Both the position numbers and the translations under genes were made by a program. A DNA stretch of 64,000 nucleotides from Streptomyces sp. WMMB303 (GTDB lineage Bacteria > Actinomycetota > Actinomycetes > Streptomycetales > Streptomycetaceae), in the NCBI RefSeq assembly GCF_029351045.1, contig NZ_JARKIN010000001.1, positions 865,001 to 929,000 of the forward strand, given 5' to 3'. Below the pieces are notes generated by a model that saw only the letters and a list, made by a program, of their open reading frames with translations, searched no databases and had not been told where the DNA came from. This document shows, piece after piece, positions 27,571 to 36,488 of the stretch. Position 1 is the first letter of the stretch. Every line of letters starts with the position of its first letter.

Positions 27571-28020
27571 CGTACCATACGCACACGCGGCGGCTGGACG
27601 TGACTCAACAGTCACGGTCAGTCGCCGTTCGTCGTATGTGAGGAACAGACCGAACGCTTCGTAGATCGGCCGCTTCTGTGTGGGGTCAGCTGCGAGGAGC
27701 CGGTCTTTCATGTCACCGAGCGTGCGGATCATGGTTTCCAGCTCAGCTTCGGAAGCGATGTCTTGTGGGCGCCTCCGCTGAGCGCTGCGGAGCCGCTGCT
27801 CGACAGCGCTCTTGTCCTGCTGAGTCTCGTTGATCCACTGACCAACCAGGGCTGGGTCCGACCCGGCGTCGAGAGCGGCTCGGTACCCGGCGAGACGTCG
27901 CTCACAGTCGGCAAGCTTTTGACGCGCCTCGGCAAGGTCCGGAGATGCCTGTTGTTTCTGCTGGGCGGCGTGCAGCTTACGCAGCGTGTCAGGGAGACGG
28001 TCGGGACTGCTGCACGTATA
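27535..28020 (-). pseudogene. Serine recombinase (integrase) C-terminal remnant
   Basis: The open frame without a start codes about 160 residues of the coiled-coil C-terminus of a large serine recombinase: DLAEARQKLADCERRLAGY, AALDAGSDPALVGQWINETQ, then LTYDERRLTVTVE. It ends REGDLNPHAL, the peptide produced when such an integrase reads antisense into a tRNA-Leu 3' end. The IS3 element cuts it at about 28020, so resolvase and DNA-binding domains are absent. It is a relic of an integrative element that used this tRNA as attB. Confidence 0.8.
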
Positions 28021-28035
28021 GGTGACAGTCGGTTT

Positions 28036-28893
28036 TCATGCGGCGAGGGCGGCGGGCTTCATGGTGGTCTCGTACTCGATGGGGGTCAAACGGCCCAGGC
28101 GTAGTTGTCTGCGGCGTCGGTGGTAGGTCCGCTCGATCCAGGTGACGATCGCGGTGCGGAGGTCCTGCCGGGTGGCCCAGGTGCGGCGGTCGAGGACGTT
28201 GTTCTGCAGCAGAGCGAAGAAGGATTCCATGGCGGCGTTGTCGCCGGCCGAGCCGACTCTTCCCATGGATCCGGCCAGGCCGTGGCGGTGCAGAGCGTGG
28301 ACGTACTTTCTTGATCGGAATTGCGATCCGCGGTCGGAATGGACTGTGCAGCCGGCCACGTCCCCTCTTCTGGCGGCCGCGTTGTCCAGGGCGTTCACCG
28401 CGAGGCGGGCCTTCATCCGGTTGTCGATGGAGTAGCCGACGATCCGGCCGCAGAAGGCGTCCTTGACCGCGCACAGGTACAGCTTGCCCTGGCTCGTGGG
28501 GTGTTCGGTGATGTCGGTCAGCCACAGCTGGTTCGGGGCATCGGCGGTGAAGTCGCGTTGGACGAGATCATCGTGCACGGCCGGACCCGGTCTCTTGCCG
28601 TTCTTCGATCGCTTCTTCCCGAAGGCCGACCACCAGGCGTTGTCCCGGCAGATCCGCCACGCGGTCCGCTCGCTCATGCGCTCCCCGGCCGTCTCGGCCT
28701 CCCCGGCGAGAAAGCGGTAGCCGAACTCGGGGTCGTCGCGGTGGGCGTCGAACAGCGCATTCGCGCGGTAGGCCACGGTGACCTCGGCATCGGTCACGGG
28801 CTGAGACAGCCAGCGGTAGTAGTGCTGGCGGGAGAGCTTGAGCATCCGGCACGCGACCGCGACGGGGACTCCGTCGGCGGCGAGCTCTCTCAC
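28036..28893 (-). CDS. IS3-family transposase OrfB (DDE integrase domain)
   Basis: This 285-aa protein has an N-terminal HTH-like segment (VAVACRMLKLSRQHYYRW) and an rve integrase core. The catalytic triad is visible: D in WLTDITEH, D in HSDRGSQF and E in AAMESFFALLQNN, followed by a typical C-terminal RTYHRRRRQLRLGRLTPIEYE. GTG 28893 overlaps the OrfA stop by GTGA in the -1 frame, so both coupled initiation and the usual -1 frameshift fusion are possible. Confidence 0.92.
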   Translation of the reverse strand: MRELAADGVPVAVACRMLKLSRQHYYRWLSQPVTDAEVTVAYRANALFDAHRDDPEFGYRFLAGEAETAGERMSERTAWRICRDNAWWSAFGKKRSKNGKRPGPAVHDDLVQRDFTADAPNQLWLTDITEHPTSQGKLYLCAVKDAFCGRIVGYSIDNRMKARLAVNALDNAAARRGDVAGCTVHSDRGSQFRSRKYVHALHRHGLAGSMGRVGSAGDNAAMESFFALLQNNVLDRRTWATRQDLRTAIVTWIERTYHRRRRQLRLGRLTPIEYETTMKPAALAA

Positions 28894-29198
28894 GAGCGGG
28901 TAGAGCCTTTTCCCGGCAAGTTCGCCTGCGACAGATACGCGGCAGCTCGGCGCAGGACCTCGTTCTCCTGCTCCAGCAGCCGGACCCGCTTCTTCAGCTC
29001 AGTGTTCTCCGCCGACTCAGACCTGGTGACACCGGGCTTCTCGCCGTCCTCGACCGCGGCCTGGCGCATCCACTTCGACAGCGTCATCTCATGGACGCCG
29101 AAGTCCTTCGCGATCTGCGCGAGGGTGACGCCCTTCTCGCGGTTGAGCGCGACGCGGACCACGTCGTCACGGAACTCTTGAGGATAGGGAACTGGCAC
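28890..29198 (-). CDS. IS3-family transposase OrfA (HTH)
   Basis: This 102-aa protein has a helix-turn-helix (VTLAQIAKDFGVHEMTLSKWMR) and a leucine-zipper-like coiled coil (ENTELKKRVRLLEQENEVLRR), which binds the IS ends and multimerises with OrfB. It appears intact, so the element could be active. Confidence 0.9.
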   Translation of the reverse strand: MPVPYPQEFRDDVVRVALNREKGVTLAQIAKDFGVHEMTLSKWMRQAAVEDGEKPGVTRSESAENTELKKRVRLLEQENEVLRRAAAYLSQANLPGKGSTRS

Positions 29199-29435
29199 GG
29201 CTACATCCTTCCAGGCCGCCCTACGGGCAAGCCAGAGCAGATGTCACCCGACCATGCAGCAGACCCGGGGGTGAGTTCACGTAATTCCCCAGGTGATGGA
29301 ACGAGCGCATGGGCTGGAGCGCTGCATGCCACGGCTGTGAGCCTTCGCGTCTCCCGGCATGGTCGGTAGCAATTACGGAAAGGGCCTGAGAGGCTGCCTG
29401 AAGGCAGCGTCGGCGATTCGTCAGGGGACGTCGAG

Positions 29436-29888
29436 GTGCGCGATCAGCCAGTCAGCGTTCCAGGCGTGCTGCCGCCGGAGCGGGCCGCGGAGATCGGCGA
29501 GGTCATCGACCGGACCACACGTTGGGCGAGCGAACGCGAAGACGTCGTCGGGTTGTTGCTGGTCGGATCATGCGCTCGCGGTGCCGCGGAACCCGACTCC
29601 GACATCGACTTCGTCCTGCTCACCACGGACGAATCCCGATACCTCCTGAACGATGGCTGGCCTGCTGAGCTTGGGCGGGGCGAGCTGATCCGGACCAGGT
29701 CATGGGGGCCGATCACCGAACGACGTTACTCCACGGCCTCCGGACTGAAAGTCGAGATGAACATTGGCTCTCCGAACTGGGCAAAGACGGATCCCGTCGA
29801 CCCCGGGACGCATCGCGTCATCACCGACGGTGTCCGCGTGCTGTATGACCCAGCAGGCGTCTGTGCCGACCTTCTCGGTGCCTGCTAG
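29436..29888 (+). CDS. Nucleotidyltransferase-domain protein
   Basis: This 150-aa protein has the pol-beta-type active-site motif GSCARGAAEPDSDIDFVLL (GSxxxG with the DxD metal pair), as in MNT-type and aminoglycoside nucleotidyltransferase folds. There is no HEPN partner beside it, so a MNT-HEPN toxin-antitoxin pair is not supported. GTG 29436 is chosen with AGGGGA upstream. The target is unknown. The 186-bp stretch before it (29250-29435) shows nothing. Confidence 0.8.
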   Translation: MRDQPVSVPGVLPPERAAEIGEVIDRTTRWASEREDVVGLLLVGSCARGAAEPDSDIDFVLLTTDESRYLLNDGWPAELGRGELIRTRSWGPITERRYSTASGLKVEMNIGSPNWAKTDPVDPGTHRVITDGVRVLYDPAGVCADLLGAC

Positions 29889-30180
29889 CCGATCAGCGGT
29901 GGGGCTCGCGCTTCCCCGGGGCTGAGAAGCGGTAGTCGTACCGATCTTGCTGGGTGCCAGTTCGAGTGCGGTGACTCGGTCGCGTGATCTTCGGCTTCTG
30001 CGTGCATGAAGGCAGGGCCTCCTGTCCAGCTCGGGTTTGTCGAAGTCCGAACGACCTGGTCAGGAGGCAGATCCCCTACGGAAACGGGGCATGAGCAGCT
30101 GTGCTGCGAATATCAGCAGTTGATGACCATCTGGCGCCACAGCCTGACTCGCTGCGGCGCCAGTAGGCATCGGGCCTACG
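29889..30180. other. Intergenic stretch without a recognisable gene
   Basis: These 292 bp lie between two convergent genes. I see no good hairpin terminator, RNA or coding signal. Confidence 0.5.
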
Positions 30181-31086
30181 TCACAGGATGCTCCACTGCA
30201 TGCCGCTGTCCCTGCGACGAAGTCCTTCCACCCGTCTCCGTACTTCTGCCAGGCTCGCAGGCGCGTGGCGTACCTTGCGGGCATTTGTCGTGATCATGCG
30301 TAGCTCACGGATGGCGGCCAAGGTCGGGTAGCCCGGCCAGCGCGTAACGTCCCAACCGTAGGTGTCGGCGAAAGCCTGGTAGTGGCCTGGGCCGTAGCCG
30401 AACCGTCGGCAGTGGACTTCAACTGTCACCAGATCCCACTCGGGCTGACCGTACGCAACCGTATCCCAGTCGCACAGGACAGCGCCGCCATCGCCTGTGT
30501 GCAACGCGTTCCGGTGCTGCGGGTCGCCCTGGATCAGCCCCCTGATCATGGCGAATTCCACCTGGCTGAGGTCCTTCTCTAGGCGATCAGCCTCCTCCGA
30601 GAGGAACTGGACGGAGTCGGGCGGCAGACACGTGATGGCGGACAGTGAGCGTCGGATCGCCCTGATGTTGTCGTGCTGAGGGAGGGAGAGCTCGGGCGAG
30701 GGCAGGGAGTGCAGTGTGTGGAGGGGCCTGGCCAGCTGTTGCGCTTCTACAGGCTGCTCGGGCTGGGGTAGATACGTCCAGAAGGTGATGCCGTGCCCAT
30801 CGACGACAACAGGCTGGGCCACGTGGTGCAAAGGGACGCCAGGGAAGCCGACATCCATGAGCCAACGGGCGAAGGATACAGTGCGTGCGACGTCGTCGAG
30901 GCAGGATCCCCGACGAGCGATCTTGACAACAACCTGCTCCTTCTCGAGTAGGACGACCGCGTTTGTGTGTCCACGCAAAAGGCGTGCGTCGCGGCTATCA
31001 AGCCCAGCAACCGCGCACCCTTGCTCCAGGACCTGATACAGCTCGGACTCGTCGTACCCGCCGGGGGTCGGCGCAGGTTCTGTCAT
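30181..31086 (-). CDS. APH-family phosphotransferase (aminoglycoside/choline-kinase-like)
   Basis: This 301-aa protein has a small N-lobe with a candidate ATP lysine (EQVVVKIARRG). The catalytic segment LIQGDPQHRNALHT is the Brenner motif with Gln in place of the usual His of HGD, and the metal motif is AVLCDWDTVAYGQPEWDL. Such enzymes phosphorylate small-molecule hydroxyls; the substrate is unknown. It lies 33 bp after the large regulator gene on the same strand, so the two are probably one operon. Confidence 0.85.
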   Translation of the reverse strand: MTEPAPTPGGYDESELYQVLEQGCAVAGLDSRDARLLRGHTNAVVLLEKEQVVVKIARRGSCLDDVARTVSFARWLMDVGFPGVPLHHVAQPVVVDGHGITFWTYLPQPEQPVEAQQLARPLHTLHSLPSPELSLPQHDNIRAIRRSLSAITCLPPDSVQFLSEEADRLEKDLSQVEFAMIRGLIQGDPQHRNALHTGDGGAVLCDWDTVAYGQPEWDLVTVEVHCRRFGYGPGHYQAFADTYGWDVTRWPGYPTLAAIRELRMITTNARKVRHAPASLAEVRRRVEGLRRRDSGMQWSIL

Positions 31087-31119
31087 GTGCTCCAGGCTCG
31101 CCGACCACCCACCTTGCTG

Positions 31120-32514
31120 TCACATCTGTCCTGGAGGCAGGGCAAGGATTTCCCGCAGCTCACGTGCTGCCCGACGCCCCCGTATAGCGGGCGGAATAGC
31201 ATCAATGACGTTGCGGGCGCGCTCTTCCACGATCGGCGTACGGTGAGCCGGATCGACCTCCAGGAACGTCGCTCCGGCCAGTTGGCAGGCTTCTGTCGGG
31301 CTGCGGTCCAGTGCAAGGCATAGAGCTGCCTCAAGGCGAAGGAGGGTCGGATCGATGCCGGTCCGCCTGGGATATAGACGCAGGGCTTCTTCCTGCACAC
31401 GTCGTGTCTGGCTGGTTCGGCCGAGAGCCGTCAGTGTCCCACTCTTGTAGAGCAGAAGTCGCCGTTCCGGGAACGCGAAGGCATCGTTGTCGGTGTCGAC
31501 GCCAGCGCAACTCTTCTCGAACACGAGTAGTGCATGCCGGAGCGCCGACTCCGCATTCTCTGAGTCGCCCAGTTGCGCGAGGGCTCGCGCCTCCGCCGCT
31601 GCCGCGAAAGCGGCGGTCGCGCTGGGACGGCTCCTGCTGAGAATCCGAGCCTCCCTGGCGAGTGAGACAGCCGACTCCACGGGACCGTAGTAAAAGGGAA
31701 GCATCGCAGCCTGTGCTCTCACCCGCGCCCGGAGCTCCGCGTTGCCACTGTCGTCCGCGGCATTGCGAGCTGTCGCGAACCAGGTCTGCGACCTGGTCAG
31801 CTCACCGAGCTTCATCAGCGCGTCGGCGATCAGCGTCGCCAGCATGGCCGTGAGTTCGGACAACCGCGCCTGCATCGAGGCCGGCTGCCGTTCCGCGGCC
31901 AGCCGTCCCACCTCTGCCAACTGGTCGAGAAGGACCTTCAGCATCGGCGCGGGTGGCATGGAAACGTACTCCTTCCGCGCCCAAAGCACCTGTTCATCCA
32001 GAAGGTCCAGCTGGGGCGTGCTGACAGTTCCAGCAGCAAGGGTCCGGTCGATCGACCGTCGAGCAGCATCGACACGCTGCTCGAGCGTCTCGCCCGCACC
32101 GGTCTCTGAGAGGGTCCGCGAGGAAGACAGTGCAGGCTCAGCCGGCACCGGATCACGAGACGGGAGCGGGACAACAGTATTCACCGCGAGGTCGAACCCA
32201 AGATCCTGAGACTCGCACTCGTAGAAAGTGCAGAGCAATCGGATCGTGTTGGAGTGTGGCCGACGGTCCGTCTCCCAGTGCCCCAGTGCGGCCGTGTCCA
32301 CTCCAGGCCCTCGAGGAGGCCCCTCCGTCAGCTCGTTCAGGCCGTCAACCGCCTGCTTGAGGGTGAGACCTCGAGCCAGACGATGAGCACGCAGTAGAGA
32401 CACAAGGCAGTGGTCATGGATCGCCAATGCGATCTCGCTGACGGACTGACCTCGGCCAGCGGCTTCCCTTCGCAACCGGTGCGCGCATGACGGGCGATGC
32501 GAGCGGCGCTCCAT
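31120..32514 (-). CDS. HTH regulator with helical-repeat (TPR-like) C-terminus
   Basis: This 464-aa protein has a Cro/C1-type HTH (SLLRAHRLARGLTLKQAVDGLNEL... LGHWETDRRPHSNTIRLLCTFYEC) near residues 35-105. A long alpha-helical tail with TPR-like repeats follows (LAREARILSRSRPSATAAFAAAAEARALAQLGDSENAE). ATG 32514 is preceded by GGGGAGGG; an upstream in-frame start would include that site. It is the likely binder of the paired palindromes 90-130 bp upstream and probably controls itself, the kinase gene and perhaps the divergent ATPase gene. Confidence 0.8.
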   Translation of the reverse strand: MERRSHRPSCAHRLRREAAGRGQSVSEIALAIHDHCLVSLLRAHRLARGLTLKQAVDGLNELTEGPPRGPGVDTAALGHWETDRRPHSNTIRLLCTFYECESQDLGFDLAVNTVVPLPSRDPVPAEPALSSSRTLSETGAGETLEQRVDAARRSIDRTLAAGTVSTPQLDLLDEQVLWARKEYVSMPPAPMLKVLLDQLAEVGRLAAERQPASMQARLSELTAMLATLIADALMKLGELTRSQTWFATARNAADDSGNAELRARVRAQAAMLPFYYGPVESAVSLAREARILSRSRPSATAAFAAAAEARALAQLGDSENAESALRHALLVFEKSCAGVDTDNDAFAFPERRLLLYKSGTLTALGRTSQTRRVQEEALRLYPRRTGIDPTLLRLEAALCLALDRSPTEACQLAGATFLEVDPAHRTPIVEERARNVIDAIPPAIRGRRAARELREILALPPGQM

Positions 32515-32603
32515 CTTCCCTCCCCTCACCAGGCTCACCTCGCTGCCAGTCCAGTGACAGCTCACCTACTCTGCGTCAGAACCGTCGCGACCTCAATGCG
32601 TAA

Positions 32604-32617
32604 TCACGAATTCGTGA
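32604..32617. promoter_or_regulatory. Operator palindrome copy 1
   Basis: TCACGAATTCGTGA is a perfect 14-bp palindrome. An identical copy starts 31 bp downstream, on the same helix face. Both are in the 304-bp divergent region between the HTH regulator and the ATPase gene. Confidence 0.7.
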
Positions 32618-32634
32618 ATGTAGCGGTAGGCGAG

Positions 32635-32648
32635 TCACGAATTCGTGA
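32635..32648. promoter_or_regulatory. Operator palindrome copy 2
   Basis: This is an exact second copy of TCACGAATTCGTGA. The 31-bp centre spacing (about three helical turns) suggests cooperative binding of two dimers. Confidence 0.7.
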
Positions 32649-32818
32649 TCAGCGGCTGTTGCCCGTCCGGGGCATGAGAACGAATCTTGCTCCCTCGGAA
32701 GCCCACAGCACTCGCCGGCCAGGAGAACTGACGCCCCGTCCGTCGAGCTTGCAGGCGCCGTCCTCTTGGTCAACAGGCCAGGCCCGGCGGCACCCGTCAG
32801 ACCTGAGAGGCAGGCGTG

Positions 32819-33322
32819 ATGACGAGCATGATGGACCGGCAGCTCCTAGCGATGGCCACCGACGGTGTCGGAGCCGAACACGCCACGCTTGCGGTCGAGT
32901 GCGAAGCGGAGGCTGTCCACAAGGCGCGAGACTTCGCTCGAGGGCAGCTTGCGACATGGGGCTTCCTCAAGTGCAGCGATCTCAGCGAGCGGGTCGTTCT
33001 CGTCATGAGCGAACTGGTGACCAATGCAGTACAGCACGCCAGGACCAGGCCGCCGGGTGAGAACGAGTCAATCGACATCGCGACGGTTCTCATGCCGGAT
33101 CACATCGTCGGAGTTTTGGTGGCCGACAACTCCCCCAGAGCGCCGTTGTGCAGTGCCAAGGACTCGGCAGAGGCCACTCACGGGCGCGGTCTGCTCCTCG
33201 TCAGTGCGCTCGCGGACGGTTGGGCTGCGGTACCCCGACCGTTCCCGGACGGAGCTCAGGGGAAGGGGATCTGGGCCTTCTTCCAGTCCCCCACGGCCCA
33301 CGCCCTGCCTCAGTCGGCGTGA
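32819..33322 (+). CDS. ATP-binding protein, anti-sigma/RsbW-like HATPase
   Basis: This 167-aa single-domain GHKL ATPase has an N-box SELVTNAVQHA, a G1-like VADNSPRAP (DxSxxxP form typical of Streptomyces proteins) and a G2-like HGRGLLLVSALADGW. The family includes SpoIIAB/RsbW anti-sigma kinases and many Streptomyces orphans of unknown target. ATG 32819 follows GAGAGG by 8 nt; GTG 32816 is also possible. It is divergent from the HTH regulator. Confidence 0.85.
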   Translation: MTSMMDRQLLAMATDGVGAEHATLAVECEAEAVHKARDFARGQLATWGFLKCSDLSERVVLVMSELVTNAVQHARTRPPGENESIDIATVLMPDHIVGVLVADNSPRAPLCSAKDSAEATHGRGLLLVSALADGWAAVPRPFPDGAQGKGIWAFFQSPTAHALPQSA

Positions 33323-33394
33323 CAAGGGCGCTGGTGTCGAACCGATACCTCAGGTTTTTCCTACCTATGTCTCATCGCCTCGGAGTCTCTCGTG

Positions 33395-33802
33395 ATGCAG
33401 GTGCAGTGGAGTCGTTACCCATGGCACGTCCAGAGGGGAGCCACTCGTGCTGGCGACGTGTCGCTGCTCGTGCCAGAGCGCGACAGTGTAGAGACCAGTA
33501 CTGCTTTGGGCATGACGGCTCTGGAGCGGCTGTTGGAGGAGCCGTCGCCAGTGGGGCCTGTCTTGGAGTGCCTTGCGCACACGCGGGTGCTCATCCCGGT
33601 GCCGACTGGCACCGCCGTGTGGTGGACGGCAGCCCACTCCACGTGCCGCCGCGGCATGTGGCAGTGCAGCGGCGCCCCCTACGCACCACGCTGTGTTCTT
33701 CAATGGCGTGCGCCTGGGCCCGGGACTGTGGTGACGGAGCCGCGGCGTCTGCACGATCTCCTGAGCGAGTGCCGCTCCCAGCTGCGTCAATCAGCTGCGT
33801 GA
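33395..33802 (+). CDS. Hypothetical protein
   Basis: I do not recognise this 135-aa protein. It contains LERLLEEPSPVGPVLECLAHTRVLIPVPTG and a Trp/Cys-bearing segment (AVWWTAAHSTCRRGMWQC). There is no signal peptide or enzyme motif. It has codon use like its neighbours and sits between the ATPase and a small membrane protein, an arrangement that suggests a short orphan operon. Confidence 0.55.
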   Translation: MQVQWSRYPWHVQRGATRAGDVSLLVPERDSVETSTALGMTALERLLEEPSPVGPVLECLAHTRVLIPVPTGTAVWWTAAHSTCRRGMWQCSGAPYAPRCVLQWRAPGPGTVVTEPRRLHDLLSECRSQLRQSAA

Positions 33803-33820
33803 CCGACATGGCCGCCCATC

Positions 33821-34015
33821 GTGATCGTTCACACCCCCTTCGCATTCGCACTGCTGGTCATCCCGGTAGTGCTGTGTCGCACTTCCGGACTGTATGCCGG
33901 ACACGCCGTGGTGTGCGTACTGCTGGGCTTCTACCTGGCCTCCACTTCGCTGGCGCCGACGATCGGCCACGTGGTGGCGGCTGTCCTCGACAGTCTCGGC
34001 CACATCCGCTTCTAG
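33821..34015 (+). CDS. Small membrane protein
   Basis: This 64-aa, very hydrophobic protein has two likely membrane helices (FAFALLVIPVVLC and AVVCVLLGFYLASTSLAP). GTG 33821 is the only reasonable start. It lies 115 bp before the conservon kinase gene. The function is unknown. Confidence 0.6.
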   Translation: MIVHTPFAFALLVIPVVLCRTSGLYAGHAVVCVLLGFYLASTSLAPTIGHVVAAVLDSLGHIRF

Positions 34016-34130
34016 ACCAGTCGTTGAGGCGCAGCACCGGTCCGCTCCCCCCTGCATGTTGCGGCCGGGAGGCCGCACCTCGGCAGCCCTCCAGCTCGCC
34101 CACCTCCACCCGACGACTGTCTGAGGCTCC

Positions 34131-36488
34131 ATGACGACGAAATTCCGACGTTCCCACCGCGCCCCGAGGACCGGGCGACGACGGCTCACGGTGCGCTCGC
34201 GCCTCACGCTAGTCGCAGCTGTGGCGATCGCCGCCCTGCTGGGGCTGGTCATCGTCAACGCGGTGCCGGACTGGGAGCAGCAGACCAACCTGCGTAACGA
34301 CTCGGCGACCGGCCGCTTGGGCGGCGAGGCAAGCCTGCCGCTGTTCACCGGAGCGCAGAAGGAGCGGAAGCTGACCGCCGCCTATCTGGCCCGTCCCACA
34401 GCGAAGGCGAAGGCCGCACTGGAGAAGCAGCGGGTGGCGACCGACGCGGGGCTGAAGTCGTTCCGTCGCCTGTCGGGGACCGAGCTGCACAGCGACCAGC
34501 GGCATCGCTGGGAGTACGTCGAGGCGATCTACTCCCACCTCCACACGCTCCCGGCGGTCCGCAAGAAGGTGAACGCGAGGACCAGCAGTGCGGACGCGGC
34601 GACGGACTACTACACGAAGTTGATCATCAAGATGATCCGGTTCTACCAGGCCCTCTCCGCGATGGACGATCCCGATCTCACCTTGGAGACCAGGCCGCTG
34701 GTCGGGCTCTTCTACGCCTCGGACGCCTTGTCCCAGCAGGACATGCTGATCACGCAGGCCCGCGCCGCCGGGCACATGACCCCCGCCCATCGCGCCGACT
34801 TCGCCGAGGCGTACGGGACCGGGAAGGTCATGTACGAGCGGTGGATCGCCCCTTACCTACCGCGCAAGGAGAGGGCGCTCTACGACCAGATCACCACCAG
34901 CCGCGAGTGGAAGGCCCTGCAGGCCGCACAGCGCTCGGTGATCACCCCGCCCACTGATGAGGCCGGAAACCCCCAAATCGGCGACGGGTCGGCTCTGGCC
35001 CGCTGGGACTCCTCCCATGGACAGGTGAGCGGGCAGATCGCAAAGCTTAACCTGGCACGCACCCAGGGGCTCCTCGCCCACGGTTTCCAGCGCGCCGACG
35101 AGGTCCGCAACCGCGCCCTCCTCCAGGTCTTCGCCAGCATCGCCGCGATCATCGCGATCGCCGGGTTGATCATCTGGCTCACCCGGTCCATCTCCGCGCG
35201 GCTGCGTCAGCTGCGCACTCAGACGGAAGACGGGGCGCAGCGCCTGCCGACGGTCGTCGCCCGCCTGCGCCGAGGCGAAAAGGTGAACCCCGAGGCAGAA
35301 TTCCCCTCCCCCGACGAAGCGGACGAGTTCGGGCACGTGCGGAAGGCCCTGGTCGACGCCCAGCGCCGAACCGTGGGCCTGGCCGCCGAGCAGGCCGCTG
35401 ACCGCCGGGGGCTGGACGGGTTCGTCGCGGCCACCACCGACCGCACCCTCGGGCAGATCGGCCGGTCCCTCGATCTGATGCAGAAGGTCATGAACCGGCC
35501 TGATGCCGATCCGCTGCTCGATGACCTGATCACCACCGACGGCGCCATCGCCGCCAGCCGCCGCCACCAGGAGAACCTCAGCGCTCTGACCAGCAGCACA
35601 CAGCAGTTCCTCTACAACCAGCCCAAGGCTCTGCTGGATCTGGTCAACGATGCCGCGGTGGAGACCGGCGAGCCCAAGCGGGTCCGCAACGAAGTGGACC
35701 TCCACTTCCACGTCGCGCCCCAGCATGTGGGCGGCGTCCTGCAGGTCGTGGCCGCTCTGCTCGACAACGGTCTCCGCTTCTCCAACGACCACGTCACCGT
35801 GCGCAGCCGCACGGTCGTCAACGGCGCTGCCTTGGATATCGAGGACGCGGGCGGCGGCATGAGCCAACCGGACTTGGACGCCGCGAACAAGGCCCTCTCC
35901 CAGCCCGAGCACGCCACCTTCGAGGCCATGGCCGCCGGCCGCGGGCGTCTGGGCCACTTCGTCGTCGCCCGGCTCGCGATGCGCCACCACCTGAGCGTGG
36001 AGCTGCGGCGCTCCGCCTACGGCGGGGTCACAGCGGCCGTGATGATCGATAATAAGGCATCCGCTCCGGCCCCCGCCGCACAGCCGCTCCCTGCCGAGGC
36101 TCCGCCGACTTCCCTGCCCGGGCCGGTCGTGGGGCAACAGGTGCCCTTGCCTCGCCGCGCCGCGTCCGTCCCCCAGGCGGCCGCGGCCGGCCAAGGGGTC
36201 TCGCCGCGCCGCGCGTCCACCGAGACGCCACGGCCGACCCCGGTGCAGCCCGCCGCCGGGCTGCCGGAGCATACCGACACCGACGCACCTGCGCTACCGC
36301 GCCGCGCGGCCGGTGAGCACGTCCACCCCGCCCTTCGCGATTCAGCTCCCGCTCCCGCCGCCCCGCCGCCGTCCGCAGCGGACGCGAGTGACGTAGCGGA
36401 GGCGTGGTCCGGCTACCAGGCCGCCACGCATCAGGCCGCCCAGTACCTCACTCAGCAGTCGACCGATCTGAAGGATGGCACCCCGTGA
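34131..36488 (+). CDS. cvnA: Conservon sensor kinase-like protein CvnA
   Basis: This 785-aa membrane protein starts a conservon (cvn) operon. It has an N-terminal helix (LTLVAAVAIAALLGLVIVNAV) and an extracytoplasmic helical domain of the nitrate/nitrite-sensing (NIT) type. A second helix (VFASIAAIIAIAGLIIWL) and HAMP follow, then a dimerisation segment with ASRRHQEN. The degenerate HATPase has N-box LLDNGLRFS and G1 DAGGGMS, and the last 150 residues are a Pro/Ala-rich tail. CvnA proteins work with CvnB-D in a membrane heterocomplex likened to eukaryotic GPCR signalling. The TGA overlaps the cvnB GTG. Confidence 0.9.
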   Translation: MTTKFRRSHRAPRTGRRRLTVRSRLTLVAAVAIAALLGLVIVNAVPDWEQQTNLRNDSATGRLGGEASLPLFTGAQKERKLTAAYLARPTAKAKAALEKQRVATDAGLKSFRRLSGTELHSDQRHRWEYVEAIYSHLHTLPAVRKKVNARTSSADAATDYYTKLIIKMIRFYQALSAMDDPDLTLETRPLVGLFYASDALSQQDMLITQARAAGHMTPAHRADFAEAYGTGKVMYERWIAPYLPRKERALYDQITTSREWKALQAAQRSVITPPTDEAGNPQIGDGSALARWDSSHGQVSGQIAKLNLARTQGLLAHGFQRADEVRNRALLQVFASIAAIIAIAGLIIWLTRSISARLRQLRTQTEDGAQRLPTVVARLRRGEKVNPEAEFPSPDEADEFGHVRKALVDAQRRTVGLAAEQAADRRGLDGFVAATTDRTLGQIGRSLDLMQKVMNRPDADPLLDDLITTDGAIAASRRHQENLSALTSSTQQFLYNQPKALLDLVNDAAVETGEPKRVRNEVDLHFHVAPQHVGGVLQVVAALLDNGLRFSNDHVTVRSRTVVNGAALDIEDAGGGMSQPDLDAANKALSQPEHATFEAMAAGRGRLGHFVVARLAMRHHLSVELRRSAYGGVTAAVMIDNKASAPAPAAQPLPAEAPPTSLPGPVVGQQVPLPRRAASVPQAAAAGQGVSPRRASTETPRPTPVQPAAGLPEHTDTDAPALPRRAAGEHVHPALRDSAPAPAAPPPSAADASDVAEAWSGYQAATHQAAQYLTQQSTDLKDGTP

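Larger units (their letters stand above)
28021..29249 (-). mobile_element. IS3-family insertion sequence
   Basis: It contains the two overlapping transposase reading frames typical of IS3. The ends share an imperfect inverted repeat: GGTGACAGTCGG at the left and GGTGACATCTGC read inward from the right (29248). I see no target-site duplication and the recombinase gene does not resume on the far side, so flanking DNA has been deleted or rearranged. The exact ends are uncertain by a few bases. Confidence 0.75.

Noticed and set aside
29436..31086. Nucleotidyltransferase and APH-like genes as an antibiotic-resistance pair or toxin-antitoxin system
   Set aside because: They are convergent, separated by about 290 bp and not an operon. 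No HEPN partner exists, and neither shows a specific resistance signature.
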